Shown: positions 9,155-19,130 of the stretch, piece by piece
How the letters are laid out: the number at the start of each line of letters is the position of its first letter
Position numbering within the stretch: position 1 is the stretch's first letter
Source: CALHVX01 sp039198065
GTDB taxonomy: Bacteria > Pseudomonadota > Gammaproteobacteria > Pseudomonadales > Azotimanducaceae
DNA length: 64,000 bases
NCBI GenBank assembly: GCA_039198065.1
Contig: JBCCTU010000008.1
Coordinates: 62,001-126,000, forward strand
Reading direction: 5' to 3'
Notes under the pieces: model-generated
Database searches by the model: none
What the model was told of the DNA's origin: nothing
The model's input: only the letters and a program-made list of their open reading frames with translations
Made by a program: the position numbers and the translations under genes

Positions 9155-11299
9155 TTAGAAGCGGGCACCGAACAGCACACCGGCCGTTCTAGCGGAGCTG
9201 AAACTCACAGTGTTTCCGTCCCAAACCACGAATTCCTCGTCCGTTATGTTGCGGATGAAGAGACTCGCGTAGTACTCGCCGTTGTCATATCGCAGACTGG
9301 TATTGAACACCGTGTTTTCTTCGTTTTCGAACGTGTTCGCTGCACCCGGAAACGACTCGCCTTGATAGTTAAGATTCACGTCCCAGGAGAGGTTGTTAGC
9401 CGCGTACCAGGTCACTCCGAGGTTGCCCGACCACTCCGGAGCAAACGGAAAGATGTTTCCCGAAAAATCGCCAATCTCGCCGGCGTCGAAATCATCAAAG
9501 ACACTGTCGTTGTACGCAGCTGACAAATAAACGTTCACATCATCGGTCGGGGACCAGTCGGCACTCGCCTCGACACCGCGCTGAGTCGACTCGCCAGCGT
9601 TTCGAATCACATTAAAATTGGAACCCTCCTCCCGCACGCTGACCTGTTGGTCTTCCCACTGGGTGTAGAACACGTTGACCATCAGATTAATCGTGTCAAG
9701 AAGACCTTCAGCCCGCCAGGCAAGCTCGACCGTGCGGGTAAACTCCGGATCGTAAACGGACGCGCCAGATTCAATGCTCAACGCCACGCCGCCCGCCCGA
9801 TAGTCTTCCTTGTACACCAGCGAAAGATTGTTCTTCTCATTGACGCGCCAGGTGGCCGCCAGGCTCGGAAGGAACTCGACGAAGTCCGTATCGCCATTGA
9901 TATCCCCGAGAATAACCGGGAGAAGGGTCGTGTTCGCTTCCGTGCCGGTGGTTATGTCCTGGTCTTCGGAATCTACTCGAAGCCCCACGCGTACGGAAAA
10001 GGCGTCGCCTAAATCTCGCTCGTACTCACCAAACAACGCAAAGTTCTGGCGTTCGCCGTCTTGACCATTTGCAATGATGATCTCGGGCGGAAAGAGCGGC
10101 AAAAACGCAGCGGGGATGAGTCCCAGATTCGCCAACGCCGCAGGATCGGTTATGACGTCAGTATCTGATTGAAAGTCCTGAGTTTCGCTCCAGAAACCAA
10201 CGAGAGCGTTCTGTCGATCGCCCTCGAAGCTGAGCAACAGCTCAACAGTTAGGTTCTCCCGAACAGTGTTTGCCTCCGTCGTCTGGCCAGGCGCCGCGGT
10301 ATTGTCGAAGTCGTTCAGCTGTACGGTGTCTTCGTCGAGGTAGGTCACGGTGCCGCGCAGAGATACCCGCTCGTTGAGCGCCCAGTCGAGGCTCTGGGCA
10401 ATCGACTGAACGTGCGTTTCCCGGGCTTCGTTGACGTCAGTAGGACGGATCCGCTCGGTTAAAGGCGGTGCTCCGGGGAAGAACTCGGGCCGCAACACGT
10501 AGGTGTTGCCCTCGAGAGTCTCACTGCTGTTAAAGGTGGTGATCGCCTTGAACGATTCGTCGTTGTTGCGATACAGCAGTTTGAATCGACCGTTGGTGCG
10601 GTCTTCGGGATTGTTGAAGTCTCCTCGCGTGGTGTTGATGACGTAGCCATCAAAGTCGTCGCGATTAATCACTGCACGCACGGCGAAGTTGTCGGTGAGC
10701 GGCTGGTTGACCATGCCATTGACCTGATAGCCGACGGAACTGTGTTGTTCGCCGTACTTGCCGCCCGCCTGCACGCTAAACTCCTGATCAAATGAGGGCT
10801 CATTGGTGCGAATTTCTATGGTGCCAACCATTGCCGAGCCCCCGCGGCTCGTCGACTGACCGCCTCGAAACACTTCGACCTGCTGGGCATCGAACAGGTT
10901 GAAGGGGTCACGCCGGATTGCGTCCGGCGTCTGCCGCACGCCGTCAAGAAACACGGACAGCGTACTGCCGAATGTTGTGCCACCGCTGGTACCAAAATGG
11001 CTTACACCGCGAATCGCGAAACCGCCATCGTCGAACTGCATCACACCGGGCGTTCGGGCAATCACGTCTTCCAGGTTTTGCATATTGCGCTCTTCGAGCG
11101 CACGCTCATTCGTAATCGCGACACTCGCGAACGTATCTTGGACTGAGCGGTCCCGGAGTTCGCCATAGACGGTCATCTCTTCAAGGAAGTCGTCGTTCCC
11201 GCGTTCGGTTTTCGTGACGCTACTCTCCTCTGCCCGCGCTGGCGCTGCTAGCAAAGAAACAGCGGCAATGAAGATGACCGCGTGGGTGGTAGTCCCCAT
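9155..11299 (-). CDS. TonB-dependent outer-membrane receptor, probably iron-regulated
   Basis: The receptor has 714 residues from the ATG at 11299, which has GAGG upstream; a TTG at 11323 is the weaker alternative. It has a signal peptide ending PARAEE, a plug domain (LEEMTVYGELRDRSVQDTFAS, NLEDVIARTPGV, AIRGVSHFG, QVEVFRGGQSTSRGGSAMVG) and a beta-barrel ending in the terminal aromatic ARF. TonB energises import of siderophores or other large solutes. A Fur-box-like palindrome lies 50 bases upstream of the start, pointing to ferric-siderophore uptake. The substrate is inference; no siderophore biosynthesis gene is adjacent. Confidence 0.92.
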   Translation of the reverse strand: MGTTTHAVIFIAAVSLLAAPARAEESSVTKTERGNDDFLEEMTVYGELRDRSVQDTFASVAITNERALEERNMQNLEDVIARTPGVMQFDDGGFAIRGVSHFGTSGGTTFGSTLSVFLDGVRQTPDAIRRDPFNLFDAQQVEVFRGGQSTSRGGSAMVGTIEIRTNEPSFDQEFSVQAGGKYGEQHSSVGYQVNGMVNQPLTDNFAVRAVINRDDFDGYVINTTRGDFNNPEDRTNGRFKLLYRNNDESFKAITTFNSSETLEGNTYVLRPEFFPGAPPLTERIRPTDVNEARETHVQSIAQSLDWALNERVSLRGTVTYLDEDTVQLNDFDNTAAPGQTTEANTVRENLTVELLLSFEGDRQNALVGFWSETQDFQSDTDVITDPAALANLGLIPAAFLPLFPPEIIIANGQDGERQNFALFGEYERDLGDAFSVRVGLRVDSEDQDITTGTEANTTLLPVILGDINGDTDFVEFLPSLAATWRVNEKNNLSLVYKEDYRAGGVALSIESGASVYDPEFTRTVELAWRAEGLLDTINLMVNVFYTQWEDQQVSVREEGSNFNVIRNAGESTQRGVEASADWSPTDDVNVYLSAAYNDSVFDDFDAGEIGDFSGNIFPFAPEWSGNLGVTWYAANNLSWDVNLNYQGESFPGAANTFENEENTVFNTSLRYDNGEYYASLFIRNITDEEFVVWDGNTVSFSSARTAGVLFGARF

Positions 11300-11348
11300 G
11301 CCAAACCTCGAAGATTTCCGCAAAGCTCGCCAGCGTATCGCTTATGGT

Positions 11349-11367
11349 ATTGAGTATCAATCTCATT
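11349..11367. promoter_or_regulatory. Fur-box-like palindrome
   Basis: The plus strand reads ATTGAGTATCAATCTCATT. Its complement, AATGAGATTGATACTCAAT, matches the palindrome AATGAGAATnATTCTCATT at about 15 of the 18 defined bases. It sits 50 bases before the TonB receptor start (11299) and 114 bases before the M81 gene start (11481), so it could control both divergent genes. Confidence 0.6.
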
Positions 11368-11480
11368 AACATTGCGTGGGCCTGAGAAGGGAAGTTGCGG
11401 CCGTCAGATGTAGAGGTCCTGCGCATGGCTTAACGCATAATCGATCCAACCAACGCTTTTCAAATAGGTGGCGCCAAGCC

Positions 11481-12971
11481 ATGCGGATCGCACTAGCCGG
11501 CATCAGCCACGAAACCAACACGTACTGCAAAGATACGACTCCCGTTGAGGCGTTTTACTGCTTTCGGGCGAGCAAGCTGCTGGCAACGGCGGGTCAGGAA
11601 TCCGACACCGGCGGAGCGGTCGATGCATGTATGCGTCTCGACACTGAGCCAGTGCCTATTCTGTTCGCCAGCACCCAGCCATCAGGGCTGGTTGACCGCA
11701 GCGCTTACGAATACTTCAAAGATGAGATTCTTCAGGGCTTGGAAGCAGCCGCGGCGCACGGGCTGGATGGATGTGTGTTGCTGCTGCACGGCGCCGGTGT
11801 CGTCGAGGATATTCCGGATCTTGAAGCCGATCTCGTTGCCAGCGTACGCGCACTGCTGCCCGACCTCCCGATCACGGCATCTTTTGATCTGCACGGCAAC
11901 CTCACCCGCGACATGACCCGGCACCTGAACGGCGCTTTCGTGTGTCATGAGTACCCGCACATCGACATGCATCAACGCGCGGCAGAAGCCGTTGCGCACG
12001 CCATCGACATGGCACGCAGCGGCAGGCGAGGTCGTTGTGAACTCATCAATCTCCCCGTACTGCTGCCGACGACAACCACCTATGAAGGCATCGGGCGACA
12101 ATGCCTTCAGCGCCTGCTTGAGCTGGAAGAACGCGCCGGCTGTATCGATCTGAGCTGGTGTCACGGATTTCCCTTTGCTGACGTTGCCCATGTTGGCAGC
12201 ACGGTGCTGGCCAGCTTCTACCCCGAGCAGCAGGATGCCGCAATTCAGGCCGCGCACACCTTCGCTGCGGAGCTCTGGGCGTGCCGCGAACAGTTCCGCC
12301 CCAGGAGCCTCAGCGCGGAAGCAGCGCTCGAAGCCGCGCAGGCCCGCTACGTCGCGACAAACGCGGGCCCGGTCGTTATCAACGAAACCTCGGATAACTG
12401 CGGCGCTGGCACCCCGGGTGACGGAACCCATCTGCTCCGAGCGATGCTCGATGCGGGTCTGGGACAGGAGGCGTGTTTTGGTTTCATCGTCGACCCCGAG
12501 GTCGCAGCACAGGCAAGCAGCGCCGGAATCGGCAGCTCGATTCACGTGAACCTCGGAGGCAAGACCGACACGCTCCACGGTGCACCGCTCGAGCTGTCCG
12601 CGTACGTTAAGGCCATACACGACGGCCGCCTGATCATGCGGAACATGTTCAAAGGTGCGCGATTGAATCTCGGCCCCACGGTGCGATTGGTGGTCGATGG
12701 CATGGACATCGTGGTCGCATCGAGGCGGAGTCAGACCTTTGACCAGGAGCCCTTTCTCGCCGTTGGCATTGATGTGATGAAGTACCGGTACGTGGCGCTG
12801 AAGAGCAGCAATCACTTTCGCGCCGGTTTTGAGCACCTCGCGCAAGCCATCGTCACCGCGGATCCGCCGGGACTATCAACAAACCGCATCGACGAGTTTC
12901 CCCGCACCCGCGCAAGCCGACCGCTCTGGCCGCTCGATGAGCGAGCGCGCTTCGAGCCTGCCGCAGGTTGA
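11481..12971 (+). CDS. M81 family metallopeptidase (MlrC-like)
   Basis: This protein has 496 residues from the ATG at 11481. It starts MRIALAGISHETNTYC, the standard opening of the DUF1485/MlrC family, and carries the putative zinc motifs DLHGNLT and CHEYPHIDMHQRA. The C-terminal domain contains SSNHFRAGFEHLAQAI. MlrC acts on linearised microcystin fragments in sphingomonads, but the wide family is mostly of unknown peptide or amide specificity. It is divergent from a Fur-box TonB receptor and precedes an aminotransferase on the opposite strand. A link with uptake and breakdown of a peptide ligand is possible but inferred. Confidence 0.88.
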   Translation: MRIALAGISHETNTYCKDTTPVEAFYCFRASKLLATAGQESDTGGAVDACMRLDTEPVPILFASTQPSGLVDRSAYEYFKDEILQGLEAAAAHGLDGCVLLLHGAGVVEDIPDLEADLVASVRALLPDLPITASFDLHGNLTRDMTRHLNGAFVCHEYPHIDMHQRAAEAVAHAIDMARSGRRGRCELINLPVLLPTTTTYEGIGRQCLQRLLELEERAGCIDLSWCHGFPFADVAHVGSTVLASFYPEQQDAAIQAAHTFAAELWACREQFRPRSLSAEAALEAAQARYVATNAGPVVINETSDNCGAGTPGDGTHLLRAMLDAGLGQEACFGFIVDPEVAAQASSAGIGSSIHVNLGGKTDTLHGAPLELSAYVKAIHDGRLIMRNMFKGARLNLGPTVRLVVDGMDIVVASRRSQTFDQEPFLAVGIDVMKYRYVALKSSNHFRAGFEHLAQAIVTADPPGLSTNRIDEFPRTRASRPLWPLDERARFEPAAG

Positions 12972-13013
12972 ACAACCGAGCTCGTGCGGGCGGCGGCTCG
13001 ACTGGGCGGCGCC

Positions 13014-14399
13014 TTAACGAAGTCCAACCTCTCGCTTGATCGCTTCGCAGAACGCAGCCACCGCCTCTGCCAGATCCCGTCGCCGTTGCTCGCCCCTACT
13101 CTCGTTGAAACAGAACGACAGCCGCAGTTCGTTAAGCCCGCAACCTGGCGCACGGGCCTGGGCATCGTCGGGATAGAACTCCGCCATGGGAATGGCGACG
13201 ACGCCGTACTCGGTCGCCAGACGCCGCACGAACGCTTCGTTTGTGACGATGGAGCCGTCGAGGCACTTGAATACGACGAAAAAACCCGCCTCGGGTTCCG
13301 TCCAAGAGAACCGCTCGCGGTACGCACCCAAACCCGCTTCGAGCCCCGCCAACATGATTGAGCGGTTATCGCGATACACGGCAAGCTTTTCTTCCGCGAC
13401 GTCCCAAAGCGTTGTCCGCGGTTCAAGCGCAGCGTCGTGCAGCAACGCTTCGAAACCAAGATACGCTTCGGGGTTAGGAAATAGCAGATCGCCGCTGGCC
13501 TCCGTGAGAACCAGCGTCGTCAGCGGCACCCGCTCACCATCGCGAATCTCGAGCGTCGCCTCCGAATAGAGGTAGCCGATGCGCGGTCCCGGCAGACCGA
13601 TTTTCGATCCCGTAAAGAGATGCACCGTCTGTTCCGGCGCCAGGGCTGCAAAAGACGGTGCCCGCTCTTCCGCCGGCGCGTAGCTGATGTAGAGGTACGG
13701 TGCATCTTCGAGAACTAACACGCCTTCGTCGCGTACCACCTCGACGATCGCCCGGCGACGCTCGGCGCTGAAGGAAAAGCCGGCGGGATTGTGACCGTCT
13801 GGCACGGTGTAGTAATAGGGAACGAAGCAGCCGTCGGCCCGCGCTCGGTGGATTTGTGCCCGCAGAGCGTCCGGGTCCGGCCCTTCGTCGTCCATGGCAA
13901 CGCTGTACAGCCTCGCTCGCTGGTTGAGTTCAGCGCGAGCGACGAAGCCGGCGTAGGTCGGCGCGTCGGTGATGTATGCCAGCGGCCCGTCAGCGCGCTC
14001 GAACACAGCAAGACTCAGACTGATACCGCCCGTTGCTCCGACCGTTGGCACAAGGCATTCGGGTTTCATCGCAAAGCCAAGATCGTTCCCGTACACAGAT
14101 GCAAACAGGCGTCGGGTCGACGCGGGGCCAAGAGTGTCGCCGTAGGAGTAGGACTCACGCAGATACTCGGGAACCACGCTCGAGTCGTTGATTCCTTCTT
14201 CAGCTTCTAGCTTCGCAAAGTAGCGCGCTTTCTGCTCAATGAACCCGCGCGGGTCCGTCACCTCCGGGTGCGGATAACCTGCCCCGAGGTGATGCATCTT
14301 CATCCCCTTTTCCTGCGCGAGCGCACGCAAACCCGGAAGCGACGCGGACATCTTCCGCGTGACGGAGACCGGTTGTTGTACGAGCTGCGGCGCTTTCAT
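13014..14399 (-). CDS. PLP-dependent aminotransferase (MocR-domain-like, no HTH)
   Basis: The protein has 461 residues, fold-type I. The PLP Lys is in FTGSKIGLPGPRIGYL, with PTVGATGGISLSLAVF, YYTVPDGHNPAGFSFS and VLEDAPYLY as supporting motifs. It is related to the aminotransferase half of GntR/MocR proteins and 2-aminoadipate or valine-pyruvate aminotransferases, but without a DNA-binding domain. It is convergent with the M81 peptidase (42 bases apart). The substrate is unknown. Confidence 0.87.
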   Translation of the reverse strand: MKAPQLVQQPVSVTRKMSASLPGLRALAQEKGMKMHHLGAGYPHPEVTDPRGFIEQKARYFAKLEAEEGINDSSVVPEYLRESYSYGDTLGPASTRRLFASVYGNDLGFAMKPECLVPTVGATGGISLSLAVFERADGPLAYITDAPTYAGFVARAELNQRARLYSVAMDDEGPDPDALRAQIHRARADGCFVPYYYTVPDGHNPAGFSFSAERRRAIVEVVRDEGVLVLEDAPYLYISYAPAEERAPSFAALAPEQTVHLFTGSKIGLPGPRIGYLYSEATLEIRDGERVPLTTLVLTEASGDLLFPNPEAYLGFEALLHDAALEPRTTLWDVAEEKLAVYRDNRSIMLAGLEAGLGAYRERFSWTEPEAGFFVVFKCLDGSIVTNEAFVRRLATEYGVVAIPMAEFYPDDAQARAPGCGLNELRLSFCFNESRGEQRRRDLAEAVAAFCEAIKREVGLR

Positions 14400-14476
14400 A
14401 GCAGGACCTCAAAATCGGCCGAGCATTATGCCGCCTGAACCGCCAATCTCCAGCGGAGCGGTCTTACCGCTCGCCA

Positions 14477-17407
14477 TCAATCTGACGGTGGTTTGCGAAC
14501 CAGTCGTGGCGTCGAAAGCTGTTCCGTCGGGACCTGAGTCGGCGCCGATTTCTGCCGTGCGGATTTCTGCCTCGCAGATTGTTGCTGCGCAGGCCGCTGC
14601 TGGCCCGCAGTCGGCGTCGCCTTGCGCACCGTATCGGAGCCAGAGACTCTGGGACCAGATAGCGTTACGCCGGGTTGGCGTGCGCCCCCAGGGTTGGCAC
14701 CCTTAAGCACAACACCCAAATTGGGTGCGCGTCGCACCTTGATGCCCGGAGTCCCGGCGCGTTGCACTCCAGTAAGCGGCGCGCTAAAGCAGCCGCCCTC
14801 GTCGGGAACAGTTTTCACCCACGGATTCCCGCGGCCGGCCGCCGCGGCTCTCGCCTGCTGCGCTTGCCGTCCAAGTTGGGCCTCCTGCTGCGCCACCGTA
14901 ACCGAGCTGTTCGGGAACGGCTCCGCGCTGCAGCCGTGTTGGACAGCAGCATCACCGCGTAGCCGATCGCACACGCCGACGGAAACGGGCCCGTCGAAAA
15001 TGCAGTTGAAGACCGTCGACCGCAGCATGGGGTGCCGCCAAAAAAGAAACCCGCGTTTTGGATCAGTCGTAAGGCCGTTCCGGGCCCGCTGAAAACCGCG
15101 GTCGTCGCTTCCGCAGTCTTGCTCCTTGTCCGCAAGGTCGGGCGGCAACGCATAGCCGCTCCCGCTCGCGGGGTAACCAAAGCGGCGACAGGTCGCCGAG
15201 GTGCCTCGGATATGCACGCCAGGGTGCAGACCGAAGGGCAACCGCGGCGCCACGGGCTGCCACTGATGGTTGCCGTCAATGCTGCGAATCGCGCCCATGA
15301 GGATGGCGCCGGCCGGAGCATCGTTGCCGTAGCGCGGAAAGCTCCCTGGGTTGAGCACCCGACTAAACTGAGGGTGATTGCGTACCTTCTGCGCCCCGAG
15401 CTGATCAAGCGCGCCGCCCTCAAGAAGCGTGAGCTTGGACAGCATGTAGGCGTTATGAAACGGTTTGAACTCGAGCATCGCCTCGAACTCAGCGTAGTAC
15501 TCGCGAATCCCCCGACCCGATTGTGTATTCACCCAACGAATCGGCAACCCGTCGTCTTCCAGGATCTGGACCAGTTCGGACGTGTGCTTGTTGTAGATCG
15601 GCAGGGCCTTTCCTGATTTATCCGTACTGTAGAGTTCGCTCAGATCAGCGGCCTGAACGTGCTTGTCCCACAGCGCTCCCGCGAAGGCGATGAAGCCGCT
15701 GGCGCTTGCGCCATGCCGGTTCGGCACGGCTTTGCCGATCATCGCTGAGACCCCCGTGAGGCCATCGGCGGTCATCTCGTGCACCGTATCGTCAAGCGCC
15801 CGCACACGATCGCGCAGAAACGGCAGCGTTGTGAGGTTGTTCTTCAGCGCCGTGAACTCAGCTCGGAGTGCGTTGTAGTCCGTCAAGACGTTCGAACAGG
15901 TCTGATGCAACCCGGGTACCTGGGGCATACCAAAAGCGGGGCCGTAGCAGGTCGCCCAGGTCTTGATCGGTTCCAGGCTGCTCTGCTGCGCAGTAAAGCG
16001 ACCACCCTTCGGGCGCATGATGCGCCGGGCCGTGGTCTCAAAGGCGACGACGTAGGCGTCGACCGCCGCCTCAACGTTCGCGGTCCATGCCGACGCCGTC
16101 GCATCGGCACTGGCCCAGAACTGGTTCCGCGCCGCATCCAGGGTGTCGAAGGTCGCGCGCTTGAGGTCCAGGTCGTCCGCCAGCCGCGCAACCTCTTGAA
16201 TTTGTGCGTCCCGGTCGCGCAGCGCGCGATCAAGTGCTGCCCGCGCCTGGCTTCGCGCGGCTCGGGCCATTGCCTCTGCCTGTTTGGCGCTGTTGTAGGC
16301 TGCTTGCAACGCAGGAAACGCACTCAGTACCGGCTCCAGCAACGAGCCTGCTTCGTCCAGGATGCGCTGGGCTTCTGCGTTGAGCACCTCTTCCGCCGCC
16401 AGCAACCGCGTTTCCGCTCGGCTCAACGCTGCCGCGGCTTCGTTAGCCGCGCGTACTAGGTCGTTCTTTACCCGATCTGCCGCGCGCCATAGCGCGTCTG
16501 CGTTCTCTACCGCCGCTTGCGCGGGCCCAAGCCGGGCGTCGATTGCCTCCCGCACCGGTACCAGCTGACCCCTGATTCGCTGCGACGCGCGCCACCAGGC
16601 CCACATGGCGTACAGGTGCTGGGCTGCCTCGCTGCGCGCGTACTGCTCGGCGGCCTCGTCGTTCAGAATCAGCGCCTGGCGTACGAACCAGGCCGGTGCC
16701 GCCCTACCCGACCGGTCGATTACCGGTTGCTTGTGGGCGGCGTTGATGAAGGTTTCAAGGGCCGTATGACGGGCGGCAATGTGTGGATTTTCCTGCAGCG
16801 AAAACAGGTCACCGGTCATGATGTTGACGTAGGAATGGGCCCAGGTGTCCATAGCGGCGTGCAGTAGATACCCATAGGCAAAGGCAAGTTGTGGTGTGGG
16901 TTGTGTCCCCGGCGAGGTATCAAGCGCTACGCGCCGCACGTGAAACAGCCAGTCGTCGGTCTGCCAACCGGCCTTGGCATGACAGGGCACACGCCTGCCG
17001 CCGCCATCCGCCGTACACCGCGTTAGTCCCAGCGTTCGGCGCAGGTTTAGGACGTCTGCGGGATATTCGTTCGCACGGTGTTCGAAAGGCAGCCCTGGAT
17101 GCGTTGTCATCTGACCGGCAACGAGGTCTGGGTATATATCCGCACCCAGGGAGCCAAAGCGAAACGCTTCGGGAAACTGGCGAATCGATGCCGCCAGCTG
17201 AGCGTTCACAGGAGCCGTCGCGAAGGGTAGCTCGTTGATGTCTACGAACGACAGTTCGCGACCGCTACCAATCTCTTCGATCAACCGATCTGCAATCCAG
17301 ACGTGCGTGCCGATTTTGAAGGCCCGCGCAGTGCTCGGCGTGAGGCCTGCAAAAACGCTGAGGAGTCCGGCAGCAACCCAGAGAAAGAGGCGGCGTTGCA
17401 CCACCAC
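14477..17407 (-). CDS. Large secreted protein with zinc-dependent phospholipase-C-like domain and coiled coil
   Basis: This 976-residue protein has a signal peptide (hydrophobic 7-20, cleavage near TARA-F). Residues 31-200 resemble zinc-dependent phospholipase C/S1-P1-like folds: GTHVWIADRLIEE (H35), FRFGSLGADIYPD (D90) and LLHAAMDTWAHSYV (H183, D187, H191). Residues of roughly 275-430 are Ala/Glu/Arg-rich and probably form a long coiled coil (ALSRAETRLLAAEEVLNAEA). A second globular region follows. The last 100 residues are low-complexity and basic, with a small SARQK repeat. It starts five bases after the stop of the upstream gene, so the two are surely co-transcribed. Lipase activity is unproven. 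Confidence 0.75.
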   Translation of the reverse strand: MVVQRRLFLWVAAGLLSVFAGLTPSTARAFKIGTHVWIADRLIEEIGSGRELSFVDINELPFATAPVNAQLAASIRQFPEAFRFGSLGADIYPDLVAGQMTTHPGLPFEHRANEYPADVLNLRRTLGLTRCTADGGGRRVPCHAKAGWQTDDWLFHVRRVALDTSPGTQPTPQLAFAYGYLLHAAMDTWAHSYVNIMTGDLFSLQENPHIAARHTALETFINAAHKQPVIDRSGRAAPAWFVRQALILNDEAAEQYARSEAAQHLYAMWAWWRASQRIRGQLVPVREAIDARLGPAQAAVENADALWRAADRVKNDLVRAANEAAAALSRAETRLLAAEEVLNAEAQRILDEAGSLLEPVLSAFPALQAAYNSAKQAEAMARAARSQARAALDRALRDRDAQIQEVARLADDLDLKRATFDTLDAARNQFWASADATASAWTANVEAAVDAYVVAFETTARRIMRPKGGRFTAQQSSLEPIKTWATCYGPAFGMPQVPGLHQTCSNVLTDYNALRAEFTALKNNLTTLPFLRDRVRALDDTVHEMTADGLTGVSAMIGKAVPNRHGASASGFIAFAGALWDKHVQAADLSELYSTDKSGKALPIYNKHTSELVQILEDDGLPIRWVNTQSGRGIREYYAEFEAMLEFKPFHNAYMLSKLTLLEGGALDQLGAQKVRNHPQFSRVLNPGSFPRYGNDAPAGAILMGAIRSIDGNHQWQPVAPRLPFGLHPGVHIRGTSATCRRFGYPASGSGYALPPDLADKEQDCGSDDRGFQRARNGLTTDPKRGFLFWRHPMLRSTVFNCIFDGPVSVGVCDRLRGDAAVQHGCSAEPFPNSSVTVAQQEAQLGRQAQQARAAAAGRGNPWVKTVPDEGGCFSAPLTGVQRAGTPGIKVRRAPNLGVVLKGANPGGARQPGVTLSGPRVSGSDTVRKATPTAGQQRPAQQQSARQKSARQKSAPTQVPTEQLSTPRLVRKPPSD

Positions 17408-17412
17408 AACCC

Positions 17413-19050
17413 TCAGGACCTCGCCGCAATGGTGCGGGCCAGCTGCGCCACCGCCCGCTGGTAGCGGTAGATCGCGCGTTGCATCGCGTTTAGATGCGGC
17501 ATGATGAATGACAGCGCTTGCTGGTTCGTGCGCGGAAAGCCTTCCAGTAAGGGCTGTAGCGCAGAACAGTAGTTAGCCGGCGCTTCATTTGAAAGCGCTG
17601 CCGCACCGCAGACTACGGCGTTCTCCCAAGCCGCATGCATTGCCATGACCGACGTCTTGGTCACCGAGGTAATCAGGGCCGCATGTACGACGTACTGAAT
17701 CACCGCGCGAACTCCAGCGCAGGGCAGTCCGCTCGCCCAGTGCGCGACCACGCAGATCTGACCAACCACCTTGTCAACCAGCGTCGTCATCCCCGCCAAA
17801 TGGCCCCAGAGCCAGTCGACAAGCGGGTACCCGGCCTCATCGATTACCCAATGGCCGTAGAAGCGAAGCGTGCTGACCGAAATGCGCACATACATTTCCT
17901 CGTTTTCGAGCTCGAGCTGATCGACAAGCCGCTCGAGTTCTGACGATGACTGCGGTGATTGTCCCCGCCCCACCGCGGAAGCCATCCGCTCAACTTCCTG
18001 CGCTGCAACCGTGAGCGGTTCTGGAGCCAGTACGTGGCCGGCAAACTCCCCTAAGGCAATACGTTGAACGTCGTTCGGCAAGCTGCTCTCTATAAGGCGT
18101 TGCCCGGAGGGTAATGCCGCTTCAACCGCCGACTGCGCACCAGCTTGGATCCTTTCCGCGACCCGGGCCGTTTCAGCAAACAGCGTTTCCGCGTTGCGCG
18201 TGCGCGGTTGTTTTTTGGTCGGCGCCACCCGGCTCGACGACCCCGTTGCGTTGCCAATCGTCGCCGGAGCCCGTCGGGCTGGTGTTCGGGGGTTGGCGAT
18301 CGTTTCTGCTACGCGCCTCATGGGTGCCGCCGGTCGCTCCCGCCGATCTGTGGCGGTGCGAGCTTCCCGCATGGTCGCGTACATCGTTGCCATCAGCTGC
18401 GCCTGGCGTCGTTTAATCTCTGGTGTAACGACGGTTTGTTCAATCGCCGACAGCTGACTCTGAATCTGATTGAACGCCTGCAGACTCGCAGCCTTGATCT
18501 GCTGCTCCTGGTCCTCCAGTAGCGGCAACAGACAATCGGCAACGGGATCGTTGCCTACCAGTGACTCGAGGCCCGCAAACGCGTCGTCGATGAGTTGCTG
18601 GGGCGAAGGAGGTGTCGTTTGCGTGCTCGGATCGAAGCGCGACAACAGCTGACCAGGGCCCGCTGCCTGCACTGCGTTCATGTACACCTGCAGCCGATTG
18701 CGAGCAAAGTTCTCGGGGTTCGACGACACGGATGTGATGATCGATGCCAGGCTCCGGTTCGCCGATGCCAGGCAACTCGAGACTTCCGCTAACCCGCTGT
18801 TTCGAGCGGCATTCAACAGCGCCAATTCTTCCTCCGCCTTGGCCATAGCGGGTGACGCCATAACCGCGTCGCGGGCATCGTTAGCTGCTTCGGTTGCCGC
18901 GTTGGTGGACGAATTGACGATACAGCTGGTGAACGCTGGAACGTCCGGCCCTAGCGTGCAACCGAGCACCGTGACGGCCTGCGCCGAGGAAGAAAAACAC
19001 AGCATCGCGAGGACAAGCATTGCGTGCGCGGAGGTGAGGATTCGATACAC
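17413..19050 (-). CDS. Secreted protein of unknown function, partner of the PLC-like protein
   Basis: The protein has 545 residues with a Sec signal peptide ending SSSAQA-VTVLG. I do not recognise a family. It is Ala-rich and largely helical. A basic low-complexity tract occupies about residues 235-290 (RRAPATIGNATGSSSRVAP). The C-terminal third has Cys and Trp residues (HWASGLPCAGVRAVIQYVVH, MHAAWENAVVCGAAAL) and could be membrane-interacting. It lies five bases upstream of the PLC-like gene, which suggests the two act together in the periplasm or outside the cell. Confidence 0.75.
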   Translation of the reverse strand: MYRILTSAHAMLVLAMLCFSSSAQAVTVLGCTLGPDVPAFTSCIVNSSTNAATEAANDARDAVMASPAMAKAEEELALLNAARNSGLAEVSSCLASANRSLASIITSVSSNPENFARNRLQVYMNAVQAAGPGQLLSRFDPSTQTTPPSPQQLIDDAFAGLESLVGNDPVADCLLPLLEDQEQQIKAASLQAFNQIQSQLSAIEQTVVTPEIKRRQAQLMATMYATMREARTATDRRERPAAPMRRVAETIANPRTPARRAPATIGNATGSSSRVAPTKKQPRTRNAETLFAETARVAERIQAGAQSAVEAALPSGQRLIESSLPNDVQRIALGEFAGHVLAPEPLTVAAQEVERMASAVGRGQSPQSSSELERLVDQLELENEEMYVRISVSTLRFYGHWVIDEAGYPLVDWLWGHLAGMTTLVDKVVGQICVVAHWASGLPCAGVRAVIQYVVHAALITSVTKTSVMAMHAAWENAVVCGAAALSNEAPANYCSALQPLLEGFPRTNQQALSFIMPHLNAMQRAIYRYQRAVAQLARTIAARS

Positions 19051-19130
19051 GGCAGTTCTCCAGCTTCAGGAACGGACTGGAGGCTAAGCAGGCAGTCGGG
19101 AGTCAGCCATCACCCAAAGTAATGAGTGCG

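Noticed and set aside
11682..12845. 387-codon open frame antisense to the M81 gene
   Set aside because: It lies wholly within a confidently assigned gene, has no ribosome site or recognisable domains, and GC-rich DNA often keeps antisense frames open.
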